DNA of 64,000 bases from Xenophilus sp003671765 (GTDB lineage: Bacteria; Pseudomonadota; Gammaproteobacteria; Burkholderiales; Burkholderiaceae_C): the NCBI GenBank assembly GCA_051414805.1, contig CP166702.1:2790001-2854000 (forward strand). The letters are read 5' to 3'. The notes below the pieces were generated by a model that had not been told where the DNA came from, ran no database searches, and was given only the letters and a program-made list of their open reading frames with translations. Below, in pieces: positions 53,934-64,000 of the stretch (within the stretch, counting starts at the first letter, position 1; each line of letters starts with the position of its first letter). The position numbers and the translations under genes are program-made.

Positions 53934-54944
53934 ATGGTTTCATCTACTCCCGCGGACCCGGTCGCAGCCTTGCGCGAAGCGCTCGGCCGCCCGCTCTCGC
54001 TGGCCGACCTGGTCGATGCCGGCCTCGACCGCCTGCCGCGGCCCGGCAGCGGCGCCACGCTCGAGCGGTGGCGGCGGCTGGCCCAGGTGGCAGCCCACGA
54101 TCTTTCGCTCGTCAAGCTCTTCGAAGGCCACACCGACGCGCTGGCGATCCTGGCGGAACTGGGCGGCGCACCCGCGCCCTCCGGCAGCCGGTGGGCGACC
54201 TGGTGCGCGGAGCCGCCGGACGCGCGTCTGCTGTTCGAGAGCGCCGGCGACGGCTACCGCCTGCGCGGCACCAAGGCCTGGTGCTCCGGCGCGGCCCAGG
54301 TGACCCATGCGGTGGTCAGCGGCTGGAATGCCGACGGCGAACCCTGCCTGGCCACGGTCGCGATGGACGCCCCGGGCGTGACGGTCACCGACACCGGCTG
54401 GCAGGCCGTGGGCATGGCCGGCAGCGCCAGCGTCGACGTGCGCTTCGACGGCGCAGCGGCCCTGTCGCTCGGCCGGCCCGGCGACTACACGCGCCGGCCC
54501 GGCTTCTGGCAGGGCGGGGCAGGCATCGCCGCCTGCTGGTGGGGCGGGGCCTCCGGAATCGCGGCCATGGTGCGCGAGAAGGCAGGCAGCCGCAGCGACC
54601 CGCACCGGCTGGCGCATGTGGGTGGCATCGACACGGCGCTGGCGTCCAGCGCGGCCTTGCTGCGCGAGTGCGCGGCCTGGATCGATGCGCATCCCGAGGC
54701 GAACGCCCAGGCCTGGGCACTGCGCGTGCGCCTGGCCGTCGAGGACGCCGCCGAATCCGTGATGCGCCACGCGGCCCGCGGCCTCGGCGCCGCCCCCTTG
54801 TGCCGCGACGCGCGCTTCGCACGCGCGATGGCCGACCTTCCCGTCTTCATCCGCCAGAGCCATGCCGAGCGCGATCTCGCCGCGCTCGGCGCCCTGGCGC
54901 TGGACGCCGACCCCCAAGAGGAGAGCTTCGCATGGCAGCTGTGA
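53934..54944 (+). CDS. Acyl-CoA dehydrogenase-like flavoprotein
   Basis: 336 aa, shorter than the usual 380-400. FEGHTDALAILAELGG and YRLRGTKAWCSGAAQVTHAVV match the N- and middle domains of acyl-CoA dehydrogenases. The C-terminal helical region is compact, and the catalytic glutamate position is not obvious. It overlaps the PIG-L gene by 13 bp. In such clusters with PIG-L and NodS-like genes the dehydrogenase probably acts on a pathway intermediate rather than in beta-oxidation (inference). Confidence 0.82.
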   Translation: MVSSTPADPVAALREALGRPLSLADLVDAGLDRLPRPGSGATLERWRRLAQVAAHDLSLVKLFEGHTDALAILAELGGAPAPSGSRWATWCAEPPDARLLFESAGDGYRLRGTKAWCSGAAQVTHAVVSGWNADGEPCLATVAMDAPGVTVTDTGWQAVGMAGSASVDVRFDGAAALSLGRPGDYTRRPGFWQGGAGIAACWWGGASGIAAMVREKAGSRSDPHRLAHVGGIDTALASSAALLRECAAWIDAHPEANAQAWALRVRLAVEDAAESVMRHAARGLGAAPLCRDARFARAMADLPVFIRQSHAERDLAALGALALDADPQEESFAWQL

Positions 54945-55696
54945 TCGATCGCACCATCCACCCCGGCCGGGGCACGCCGGAGGACGCGTGGATGGCCTGC
55001 GCCGCGCTGCGCGATGCGCCACCCACCAGCGCGGCCCAGCTGGTGCCGATGCGCTCGCGTGCCGTGGTGGTGGCGCCCCATCCCGACGACGAGGTGCTGG
55101 CCGTCGGCGGCCTCATGTCGCAGCTGGCGCGCGCCGGCAGGCGGCTGGCGCTGGTGGCCGTGACCGACGGCACCGCCAGCCACCCCGGCTCGCGCCAATG
55201 GCCCGCCGAACGGCTGGGTCAGGAACGGCCACGCGAGCAGGCGAGGGCGCTGGCACGCCTGGGCGTCACCGATGCCGAGATGCACCGCCTGGCGCTGCCC
55301 GACGGCGGCGTGCAGCGCCTGTACCTCGACCTGGCAGAGCGTCTGGTGCAGCTCTTCGACGAGGACGACGTGGTCTTCACCACCTGGCGCATGGACGGCC
55401 ATCCCGACCACGAGGCGGTCGGCCATGCCTGCGCCTGGGCGGCGGCGCGCACCGGCGCGCGCCTGGTCGAGGTGCCCGTCTGGGGCTGGCACTGGGCCCG
55501 CCCCGACGACCCCCGCCTGCCCTGGCACCGCGCCCGCCGGCTCGAGCTGGACGAGGCGACCGTGCAGCGCAAGTGCGCCGCGCTGCAGGCCTTCGAGAGC
55601 CAGCTGCGACCCGATGCCTCGACCGGCGCCGCGCCGATCCTCGATCCGGGCTCGGTGGCGCGGGCCGCACGCCCCTTCGAGCTGATGTTCGCGTGA
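54932..55696 (+). CDS. PIG-L/LmbE family N-deacetylase
   Basis: 254 aa. Zinc-site motif APHPDDEVLAVGG (48-60) and DGHPDHEAVGHA near residue 150 are those of LmbE/MshB-type enzymes that remove acetyl groups from N-acetyl sugars or similar amides. ATG 54932 overlaps the end of the dehydrogenase gene, and its stop overlaps the methyltransferase GTG by 4 nt, so the three are translated as one unit. Cytosolic; substrate unknown. Confidence 0.9.
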   Translation: MAAVIDRTIHPGRGTPEDAWMACAALRDAPPTSAAQLVPMRSRAVVVAPHPDDEVLAVGGLMSQLARAGRRLALVAVTDGTASHPGSRQWPAERLGQERPREQARALARLGVTDAEMHRLALPDGGVQRLYLDLAERLVQLFDEDDVVFTTWRMDGHPDHEAVGHACAWAAARTGARLVEVPVWGWHWARPDDPRLPWHRARRLELDEATVQRKCAALQAFESQLRPDASTGAAPILDPGSVARAARPFELMFA

Positions 55697-56307
55697 GTGC
55701 GCAGGCTTCCTCGCTTCCCGCGTACTTCGACTCGCTCTACGGCGCAGCCGACGACCCCTACGGCGTGCGCAGCCGCTGGTACGAGGCCCGCAAGCGCGCG
55801 CTGCTGCTGGCCAGCCTGACGCGGCCGCGCTACCGCCGCGCCTACGAGCCCGGCTGCGGCACGGCCGAGCTCACGGCCGCCCTGGCCGAGCGCTGCGAGC
55901 GCGTGCTGGCCAGCGACTTCAACGCCCACGCGGTCGATGTCGCACGGCGCCGCACCGCGGACCTGCCGCAGGTGCGCGTCGAGCGTCACGCGCTGCCGCA
56001 GGACTGGCCCCGTGCCGACGGGCCCTTCGACCTCATCGTGCTGGGTGAGATCGGCTACTTCATCGAACCCGAGGCCTGGGCCGCGGTGGCGCGTGCCTGC
56101 CTCGCCTCGCTCGCGCCGGACGGCGACCTGGTGGCCTGCGACTGGCGGCCCGACTTCGCCGAGCGTCGGCAGTCCACGCAGGCCGTGCACGCGGCGCTGG
56201 AAGGCCTGGGCCTGCGGCGCCTGCTGCGGCACGAGGAAGACGACTTCGTGCTGCAGCTGTGGTCGCGCGATGCGCGCTCGGTGGCGGCGCGCGAAGGCAT
56301 CGGCTGA
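55693..56307 (+). CDS. SAM-dependent methyltransferase, NodS-like
   Basis: 204 aa from GTG 55693 (GTGA overlap with the PIG-L stop). SAM loop YEPGCGTAELTAALAERC (about 50-67), acidic end of strand 2 LASDFN, and FDLIVLGEIGYFIEP. NodS methylates the nitrogen exposed after deacetylation of a chitooligosaccharide, and here too a deacetylase gene is directly upstream. This points to deacetylation followed by N-methylation of an unknown compound. Confidence 0.87.
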   Translation: MSAQASSLPAYFDSLYGAADDPYGVRSRWYEARKRALLLASLTRPRYRRAYEPGCGTAELTAALAERCERVLASDFNAHAVDVARRRTADLPQVRVERHALPQDWPRADGPFDLIVLGEIGYFIEPEAWAAVARACLASLAPDGDLVACDWRPDFAERRQSTQAVHAALEGLGLRRLLRHEEDDFVLQLWSRDARSVAAREGIG

Positions 56308-56318
56308 GGAGGACCGCC

Positions 56319-56927
56319 ATGGGCACCAAGGCAGCATCCAGGCGCAACGGCGCCCTGGCCGACGGGCCGGCAGCAGGCGGTTGGGCCCTGCTCGTGGTCG
56401 ACATGATCAGCGCCTGGGACTTCCCCGACGCCGAGAAGCTGCTGCCGGGCGCGCAGGCCATCACCCGGCCGCTGGCGGCGCTGTGCCGACGGGCGCGCGC
56501 GGCGCACGTGCCGGTGATCTACGCCAACGACAACCGGGGCCGCTGGCGCTCGGACTTCCCGTCGCTGGTCGAGCAGTCGATGGCCCAGGGCGGGGCGGGT
56601 GCGGCCATCACGCAGGCGCTGATGCCGGAGCCTGAGGACTACTTCGTGCTCAAGCCGCATCTCTCGGGTTTCTCGGGCACGCCCTTGGCCCTGCTGCTGC
56701 AGCACCTGCAGGCCAAGCGCATCATCGTGACCGGGGTTGCCAGCGACCAATGCATACTGGCCACCGTGGCCGACGCGCGCATGCATGCGCTGGAAGTGAC
56801 GGTGCCGCGCGACTGCGTCGCGACGCAGACGGCACGGCGCCAGGCGATGGTGCTGGAGCAGTTCGAGACGGTGTTCCGCGTGGCGACCACGCCCGGCTCG
56901 CGCATCCGCCTGCCGGCCCGCCGATGA
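56319..56927 (+). CDS. Isochorismatase-family cysteine hydrolase
   Basis: 202 aa. Catalytic triad of the family: Asp28 (LLVVDMISAWDF), Lys112 (FVLKPHLSGF) and Cys145 (GVASDQCILAT) preceded by the cis-peptide region. Members hydrolyse nicotinamide, ureido or isochorismate substrates. A strong ribosome site, GAGGAGGA, sits 12 bp after the methyltransferase stop. It lies next to the NAD synthetase gene, so a nicotinamidase-like role is worth considering, but the pocket cannot be judged. Confidence 0.85.
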   Translation: MGTKAASRRNGALADGPAAGGWALLVVDMISAWDFPDAEKLLPGAQAITRPLAALCRRARAAHVPVIYANDNRGRWRSDFPSLVEQSMAQGGAGAAITQALMPEPEDYFVLKPHLSGFSGTPLALLLQHLQAKRIIVTGVASDQCILATVADARMHALEVTVPRDCVATQTARRQAMVLEQFETVFRVATTPGSRIRLPARR

Positions 56928-56940
56928 AGGATTTCCGTTT

Positions 56941-59022
<2,082 letters not shown>

Positions 59023-59043
59023 GGCCGAACTTGCAAGCCGAAT

Positions 59044-59092
59044 CGGCCTGTAGCCCCGCGGGTCCTGCGCAGGCAGCTATGGATTCGATAGC
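59044..59092 (+). repeat. Dispersed bipartite repeat, copy 3
   Basis: CGGCCTGTAGCCC, GC-rich linker, then GCAGGCAGCTAT-ggattc-GATAGC. Its second hairpin supplies the last codons (LSNP) and TAG stop of the convergent lipoprotein gene ending at 59077. Confidence 0.68.
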
Positions 59093-59508
59093 GTCGCGGC
59101 GCGCTGGACCACCGGCGTGATGCGCTCGCGCACCACCGGCAGATGCGGATCGACCGAACACACGACGATGCGGTGCACAGGGCGTGCCGCATGCTCCAGC
59201 GCCAGGCGCACGCGACGCGGCGCGCCTTCCGCGCCCGGCACGAGCGGCAAGGCGAAGTCCGTCAGCTTCACGCCGTCGGCGTCGTAGGCCCAGGCGCGTG
59301 GCTGTCCTGCCGTCGCATCGGCCGACGCGGGAATGAACGCGCAACTCGGCCCTTCAGCGGCGCGGCTGCCACAGTCCTGCAACTGCCAGGGCTCCGGGCA
59401 CATGGCGATCTCCACCGTGGGCGCGGCCGGCGGCTCGGCGGGGGTGCATGCCACCGCACCGAGCAGCAGCAGGCCCCCCAGCATCGCGGACGAAGAGCAG
59501 CGCGTCAC
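59077..59508 (-). CDS. Hypothetical lipoprotein
   Basis: 143 aa from GTG 59508 (GTGA overlap with the upstream gene) or 135 aa from ATG 59484. The start VTRCSSSAMLGGLLLLGAVACTPAEPP is a short export signal with a weak lipobox ending at Cys. The mature part has Cys in EIAMCPEPWQLQDCGS, GPSCAF and RIVVCSVD, which may form disulfides. No recognised domain. The last residues fall in a dispersed repeat. Third gene of a small minus-strand group with the ferredoxin-like gene. Confidence 0.65.
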   Translation of the reverse strand: MTRCSSSAMLGGLLLLGAVACTPAEPPAAPTVEIAMCPEPWQLQDCGSRAAEGPSCAFIPASADATAGQPRAWAYDADGVKLTDFALPLVPGAEGAPRRVRLALEHAARPVHRIVVCSVDPHLPVVRERITPVVQRAATLSNP

Positions 59509-59867
59509 GATACGGGCAGCACCGCCAGCGCGCGCAGGCCATGGTCGGTCGCGCGGAAGACGCCGCTCACGTCCTCCTCCTCGATGAAGCCGTAGCGCAG
59601 CAGGGCCTGCACGGTGGGCGTGGGAAAGGCAACGACCTGCTGCGCGTTGGCCGCGTCGACGCCGCGCAATCCGCCCCTGGCGATCCGGCGACCGGCGCTC
59701 AGGGCGCTGAGGGCGGCCCGCTGCAGCGGGCGCAGTGCGGGGGTCGGGAGCGGGCCGGTGTCGGCGCCGCTCCAACGCCTCGGGGCCGGCGAGGCGGAGG
59801 GCCGCGCCTGCGCGGGGCGGGCTTCGTCGGGGTGCGATGGCGCGCCGGAAGGCGGGGACGTGGACAT
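59505..59867 (-). CDS. Hypothetical protein with winged-helix-like C-terminal half
   Basis: 120 aa. A Pro/Ser-rich, low-complexity first third (MSTSPPSGAPSHPDEARPA) is followed by LRPLQRAALSALSAGR and PTVQALLRYGFIEEEDVSGVF, then TDHGLRALAVLPVS. This resembles a small helix-turn-helix used in many short bacterial regulators, but no family is named. It lies between the ferredoxin-like gene (98 bp) and the lipoprotein gene (4-nt overlap). Confidence 0.6.
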   Translation of the reverse strand: MSTSPPSGAPSHPDEARPAQARPSASPAPRRWSGADTGPLPTPALRPLQRAALSALSAGRRIARGGLRGVDAANAQQVVAFPTPTVQALLRYGFIEEEDVSGVFRATDHGLRALAVLPVS

Positions 59868-59965
59868 GCCGCCATCCCACACCGGGCCCACGGCCGGTCG
59901 TGCCGGAGAAGAACGTAACTTGATGTCAGCGCTGTTGCAGCCCCGGGCGGGCGAGGAAGGCAGGC

Positions 59966-60265
59966 TCAGCGTGCGGTAGCGGCGGCGGCAGAGCGCGCGA
60001 GCGTCTCGAGGTCGCCGTCCTTCGCCAGTTCGGCGGTCGCCGGTGCCAGCCCCTCGCCGCAGACCACGGCCGCCATCGCCTTGCGCGGGCACAGGCCCAT
60101 GCAGCGCGTGCGCAGCAGCTTCACCTTGCCCGGGCCCTCGGCGACCAGGTGCTTGAGCTGGCGCAGCGCCGGCTTGGCGGCCAGCGACCTGGGGCCGTTG
60201 TCGCGCTTCTCGCAATCGGTGCACAGCAGGATGAGCCGGGAGAAGCGCGCGGGTTCGAGGTCCAT
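59966..60265 (-). CDS. Thioredoxin-fold [2Fe-2S] ferredoxin-like protein
   Basis: 99 aa from ATG 60265. Cysteines are placed as in the small thioredoxin-like ferredoxins: ILLCTDCEKRDNG near residues 12-22 and LRTRCMGLCPRKAM (C-x3-C). Likely an electron carrier or metal-chaperone protein in the cytosol. The in-frame extension to 60421 is Arg-rich and not protein-like. It is divergent from the sensor kinase gene, 173 bp away. Confidence 0.82.
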   Translation of the reverse strand: MDLEPARFSRLILLCTDCEKRDNGPRSLAAKPALRQLKHLVAEGPGKVKLLRTRCMGLCPRKAMAAVVCGEGLAPATAELAKDGDLETLARSAAAATAR

Positions 60266-60438
60266 GCCGGCATTGGGCCATGCGCATGCCGGCGCGCATG
60301 CAGGCCGAGGCGCCGAGTGGGCGCAGCCCGGGCGCCGGGGCACCTGCATCGCTGCTGCACAATGCCGCCGGAGGGCCCCGGACCCGCCGCCCCGGCGAGC
60401 ATCCCGGCGTCCCGACGCCAACCCCCTCGAGGAGACGC

Positions 60439-63246
60439 ATGCGCCGCATCATCACGATGCAGGGCCGCCTGATGTTGATCGCATCGGTGGCCATCCTGCC
60501 GCTGGCACTGGTGTGCGGCGCGGCGCTCGACGCGCTGTTCCGGTCGCAGTACGCGCAGACCGACGCCTCAACGCTGGGCGTGGCGCGGGCCGTCGCCACG
60601 GCCGTGGACAGCGAGTTGCGCCTGACCATCGCCACGCTCGACGCACTGGCCCTGACCGAACCCCTGGGCGCGACCACGCCGGAGGGCCTGGACACGGCCC
60701 GCGACCTGGCGTCCGCGGTGCGCCGCTCGCATCCCGAGTGGGCAGCGCTGCTGCTCGCGGCGCCCGACGGGCGCGTGCTCTTCAACACCGAGCGCGGCGC
60801 CGGCCAGGCGGTGGACCGGGTGGTGGAGCGGGACAGCCTGGACCAGGTGCTGCGCACCGGCCAGCCCGCCGTGGGCGCGATGGCGCCCGGGCCCTATGCG
60901 GGCCGCACCGCCTTCGCCGTGCGGGTGCCGGTGCAGCGCGAGGGCGCCACGCGTTATGTCCTCACCGCCGTGGTGCTGCCGGAGGCGATCACCGGCGTGC
61001 TCCAGCGCCAGCGCATTCCCGAGGGCTGGACCGTCTCGGTGTTCGACTCGCGCGAGCGCCGCGTGGCGCGCAACGTCGACGAGGCGCGCCTGCGCGGCAG
61101 CCCGCCGAGCGACAGCCTGAAGAAGATCCTGGGCGAGATGGGCGACCGGCGCGACGCCGTCGGCCGGTCGATCAACGTCGAGGGCGTGCGCTCGCAGACA
61201 GCGGTGGCGCGCATGGAATCCACGCCCTGGTTCGTGGTGATCGGCGTGCCGCTGTCGCTGGCGGAGGCGGCGTTCCGCCGCGGCCTGCTGGCCTACGGGG
61301 GCGGGCTGCTGTTCTCGCTGCTGCTGGGCGGGCTGGCCGCGTGGTGGATATCGCGCGGCGTGACCCGCCCCATCGCGCGCCTGGGCCAGCAGGCCGGCGC
61401 GCTGGGCCGCGGGCAGGCGCTGGCGCTGGAGCCTTCGGGCGTGCCCGAGGTGGATGCCGTGGCCAGGGCCCTGGAGGCCGCCGCCGCCCAGCACCGGCTC
61501 AGCGAGGCCGAGCGGGAGAAGCTGCTGCAGGCCGAACAGCAGGCGCGCGGCACGGCGCAGGCGGCCGAGCAGCGCCTGGCACGCCTGGTGCGGGCCAGCG
61601 CGGCGCTGTCGCATTCGCTGGAAGAGGAGTCGACCCTGGCGGCCATCGCGCAGGTGATCGTGCCCGACGTGGGCGACCTCTGCCGCATCGACCTGCTCGA
61701 CGAGCATGGTGTGCTGCAGCGCAAGCTGACCCATCACTTCGACCCGCAACGCACGGCCGCCATCGCCCACATGGTGACCATGCGCCAGGCGCCGTCCGAT
61801 GCGCCGGGCTCCTTCCCCTGGGCCATCGCCACCGGGCAGACCTTCCTGCGCAACATCGACGATTCGGACCTGCCCGGCGCGCTCGACCCGCAACTGCGCG
61901 AGTTCGTGCGTGCGCTGGGCGTCACGGCGGGCTGCATCGTGCCGCTGGTCGCGCGCGGCCGCACCATCGGCGCCATGGCCGTGCTGCAGGCCGAGTCCGG
62001 GCGGCGCTTCTCGGCCGACGACGGCACGCTGATCCAGGAAGTGGCGCAACGCGCCGCGCTGGCCCTGGACAACGTGCGCCTGCTCGCACAGGCGCGCACC
62101 GCGCAGAAGGCGGCCGAGGATGCCAACCAAGCCAAGGACGAATTCCTCGCCATGCTGGGCCACGAACTGCGCAACCCGCTGGCGCCGATGGCGCTGGCGC
62201 TGCAGCTGATGCAGCGGCGCGATGCGCAGGCCTTTCCGCGCGAGCGGCAGATCATCGACCGCCAGGTGCGGCACCTCTCGCGCATGGTGGACGACCTGCT
62301 GGACGTGTCGCGCATCGTCTCCGGCAAGATCGTGCTGCGGCCCGAGACGGTGGACCTGCGCGACGTCGTCGCGCGGGCGCTGGAGCTGACCCTGCCGGCG
62401 CTGCAGCAGCGCGGCGAGATGCCCGAGGTGAAGCTGCCGGCCGAGCCGGTGCTGGTGCATGGCGATCTGTTGCGGCTGGCCCAGATCGTGGGCAACCTGC
62501 TCAACAACGCCGCCAAGTTCACCGACCCCGGCCGCGCGATCCGGGTGGTGCTGGCGGTCGATCCCTCGGCACGCGACCCGCAGGCGGTCCTGCAGGTCAT
62601 CGACGAGGGCATCGGCATCGCGCCCGATCTGCTGCCGCAGGTCTTCGAACGCTTCGTGCAGGGCCAGCAGCCGCTGCAGCGTGCGGCGGGCGGGCTCGGC
62701 CTGGGCCTGGCGATCGCGCAGAGCCTCGCGCGGCTGCACGGCGGCGCCATCGGCGTGCGCAGCGACGGCGTGGGCCAGGGCAGCACCTTCGAGCTGCGCC
62801 TGCCGCTGCTGATGGGTGCGGAGGTGGCCGTGGACGCCGCCGAAGCGCCGCCCGCGCCGACCCGCACGCTTGCGCTGCTGGTGGTCGACGACAACCGCGA
62901 CGCGGCCGACGCGCTGGCGAGCTGGCTCGAACTCGAGGGCCACCGGGTGCGCACCGCCTACTCGGCCGAGGAGGCGCTCGCGGCGCTGGCCGAGGCGCCG
63001 GCCGACGGCGCCGTCGTCGACATCGGGCTGCCCGGCATGAGCGGCCACGAGCTGGCGACGCAGCTGCGCGGCCAGCCGGCAACGCAGGCCATGGCGCTGA
63101 TCGCGCTCACCGGCTACGGCCGCGAGGCCGACCGCCGCAAGGCGCTGGGTGCGGGCTTCGACGACCACTTCGCCAAGCCGGCGCAGGTGGAGATCCTGCT
63201 GGCGCGGCTGGTGGAGCTGGATGGGCAGCGGCGCGCGCCGGCGTGA
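60439..63246 (+). CDS. Hybrid sensor histidine kinase/response regulator
   Basis: 935 aa. Membrane helix near 10-30, a periplasmic dCache-like sensor (about 35-270), second helix (LLAYGGGLLFSLLLGGLAAWW, about 280-300), HAMP, a coiled coil (about 345-385) and a GAF domain (about 390-545). Next come HisKA with His575 (GHELRNPL), the ATPase with NLLNNAAKF near 688 and GLGLGLAIAQ, and a C-terminal receiver with Asp861 (VVDIGLPGMSG) and Lys (FAKPAQ). Ligand unknown. GAGGAGAC precedes ATG 60439. No separate response regulator is adjacent. Confidence 0.93.
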   Translation: MRRIITMQGRLMLIASVAILPLALVCGAALDALFRSQYAQTDASTLGVARAVATAVDSELRLTIATLDALALTEPLGATTPEGLDTARDLASAVRRSHPEWAALLLAAPDGRVLFNTERGAGQAVDRVVERDSLDQVLRTGQPAVGAMAPGPYAGRTAFAVRVPVQREGATRYVLTAVVLPEAITGVLQRQRIPEGWTVSVFDSRERRVARNVDEARLRGSPPSDSLKKILGEMGDRRDAVGRSINVEGVRSQTAVARMESTPWFVVIGVPLSLAEAAFRRGLLAYGGGLLFSLLLGGLAAWWISRGVTRPIARLGQQAGALGRGQALALEPSGVPEVDAVARALEAAAAQHRLSEAEREKLLQAEQQARGTAQAAEQRLARLVRASAALSHSLEEESTLAAIAQVIVPDVGDLCRIDLLDEHGVLQRKLTHHFDPQRTAAIAHMVTMRQAPSDAPGSFPWAIATGQTFLRNIDDSDLPGALDPQLREFVRALGVTAGCIVPLVARGRTIGAMAVLQAESGRRFSADDGTLIQEVAQRAALALDNVRLLAQARTAQKAAEDANQAKDEFLAMLGHELRNPLAPMALALQLMQRRDAQAFPRERQIIDRQVRHLSRMVDDLLDVSRIVSGKIVLRPETVDLRDVVARALELTLPALQQRGEMPEVKLPAEPVLVHGDLLRLAQIVGNLLNNAAKFTDPGRAIRVVLAVDPSARDPQAVLQVIDEGIGIAPDLLPQVFERFVQGQQPLQRAAGGLGLGLAIAQSLARLHGGAIGVRSDGVGQGSTFELRLPLLMGAEVAVDAAEAPPAPTRTLALLVVDDNRDAADALASWLELEGHRVRTAYSAEEALAALAEAPADGAVVDIGLPGMSGHELATQLRGQPATQAMALIALTGYGREADRRKALGAGFDDHFAKPAQVEILLARLVELDGQRRAPA

Positions 63247-63262
63247 GATTCCAGAGCCAAGT

Positions 63263-63312
63263 CGGCCCGCAGCCCGTGTCCGGCGAGTGCAGGATGCTAT
63301 CGAAAAGATAGC
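63263..63312 (+). repeat. Dispersed bipartite repeat, copy 4
   Basis: CGGCCCGCAGCCCG, GC-rich linker, then GATGCTATC-gaaa-GATAGC, the cleanest second hairpin in the window. It lies between the convergent sensor kinase and sulfatase genes and could act as their transcription stop. Confidence 0.68.
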
Positions 63313-63327
63313 AACCGGTCCCTTGTC

Positions 63328-64000
63328 TCAGTCCGTGAACGAGCGCACCGCCATCGGCAGCGTCGGCGCTTCCCAGCGGTAGCCGGCGGCCAGCACGTCG
63401 CGCTCGGTGCGCAGGCCGTTCCAGCGCAGCGCGAGCAGGTCGGCCAGCGTCCAGGCGGCCCAGTCGGCGCGGAAGGGGCGCAGGGCCGCCTCGGCGGGCG
63501 GCGCGGCCTCGGCCGGCGGCGGCTGGTTGCGCCACACCAGGGCGGGGATGCGGTAGCCCGACTCGGTGCTGGGGCTGTGGCCGGCGCGGTCGCTGCCGTG
63601 GCCCACTTCCTGCCCGTGGTCCGACAGGTACATCCAGGCGCGGTAGCCGTCGGTGCGGCCCACGGTGCGGGTGAGTTGCAGCATCTCGCCCACCACGAAG
63701 TCGTGGTACAGCAGTGCGGCGTCGTACTCCTGCCGGAAGCGCCGCACCCAGGCGGAACGGCCGCTCTTCGCCATGTCGGATTCCACGGCGTCGACCTCGT
63801 CGTCGAAGGGGTTCTGGCCCGGCGGGAAGCGCAAGGTGTAGTGCGGGTGCGCGCCCAGCAGGTGCACGATGATCAGCTTGCGCTCGGCCGGGTCTTCCAG
63901 CGCCTCCTGCACGCAGTCCAGCAGCTCGCTGTCGAGCGAGGCGCTGGCGCGGCCGGGGGTGCGGTTGACGATGTCGACCACGTCGGCCAGGCGTGCATGC
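63328..64000 (-). CDS. Sulfatase-fold transferase, phosphoethanolamine-transferase-like (5' end outside window)
   Basis: 224 codons are visible, reading off the right edge. The C-terminal catalytic part shows LIIVHLLGAHPHYTLRFPP and the metal site YLSDHGQEVGHG, as in EptA/CptA-type enzymes that put phosphoethanolamine on lipid A or core sugars, and in related sulfatases. The membrane domain and nucleophilic Thr would lie outside the window. The Pro/Ala-rich stretch QPPPAEAAPPAEAA is unusual for the family. Confidence 0.75.
   Translation of the reverse strand, partial: HARLADVVDIVNRTPGRASASLDSELLDCVQEALEDPAERKLIIVHLLGAHPHYTLRFPPGQNPFDDEVDAVESDMAKSGRSAWVRRFRQEYDAALLYHDFVVGEMLQLTRTVGRTDGYRAWMYLSDHGQEVGHGSDRAGHSPSTESGYRIPALVWRNQPPPAEAAPPAEAALRPFRADWAAWTLADLLALRWNGLRTERDVLAAGYRWEAPTLPMAVRSFTD

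Noticed and set aside
60568..63168. 866-codon minus-strand frame opposite the sensor kinase
   Set aside because: Antisense shadow; the plus strand has H, N, G and receiver motifs.

Overview
This is a gene-dense, very GC-rich chromosomal window. It looks like a betaproteobacterium of the order Burkholderiales, family Comamonadaceae, probably Variovorax-like. That placement is an inference from several signs: two stand-alone Bug/TctC-type receptors, an acnD-prpF type 2-methylcitrate cluster, a MesX-MesD methionine synthase pair, a large sulfonate cluster, and a dispersed GGGCTGCAGCCC...GCTAT-ATAGC intergenic repeat. No rRNA, tRNA, CRISPR array, phage or transposase gene was seen.

Layout. 1-3300 (minus): a damaged type VI secretion cluster in the order vgrG-tli3-tle3. 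vgrG has lost its 3' part, the immunity gene has lost its 5' part, and the Tle3 phospholipase gene runs off the left edge. 3665-10935: a crotonase, then a minus-strand group (CaiB/BaiF CoA-transferase, a frameshifted DUF1254/DUF1214 gene, a TctC receptor, a lipoprotein carboxylesterase) divergent from a LysR regulator. 10910-19498: propionate catabolism, with a ScfR/RamB-type regulator divergent from prpC, then a TctC receptor, acnD, prpF and a PrpB-like lyase. 19545-22625: a MetR-like regulator divergent from mesX-mesD, a folate- and B12-independent methionine synthase system. 22676-32403 (minus): eight genes for uptake and breakdown of a D-amino-acid-containing or N-acylated compound (FAD oxidase, MlrC-like M81 peptidase, complete Dpp-type ABC importer, N-acyl-D-amino-acid deacylase), divergent from an XRE-cupin regulator with three matching operators.

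33351-40444 (minus): an acyl-CoA ligase with a Liv-type binding protein, small hypotheticals, a GFA protein, a transglutaminase-like protein, MnmC and a YggX-like protein. 40597-50562 (plus): a sulfur-scavenging run with a sulfate-binding protein, an SsuE-type reductase, three SsuA-type binding proteins, SsuD, SsuC, SsuB, O-acetylhomoserine sulfhydrylase and a TOBE protein. The third ssuA carries an in-frame 267-bp element with perfect 31-bp terminal inverted repeats, and ssuC begins in a repeat-like hairpin. 50597-53524: an EamA exporter, an SDR/HxlR pair sharing a palindromic operator, and a PaiB-like flavoprotein. 53934-59022: a tightly coupled acyl-CoA dehydrogenase/PIG-L deacetylase/methyltransferase cluster, a cysteine hydrolase and NAD synthetase. 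59077-64000: a thioredoxin-fold ferredoxin operon, a hybrid histidine kinase and the end of a sulfatase-fold phosphoethanolamine-transferase-like gene.

The recurring theme is scavenging of organic acids, peptides and organosulfur compounds, with sulfur feeding methionine synthesis through MetY and MesD. The points most worth following up are the vgrG/tli3 deletion scar, the MITE-like element inside ssuA, the D-amino-acid operon with its operators, and the repeat family that supplies gene ends.
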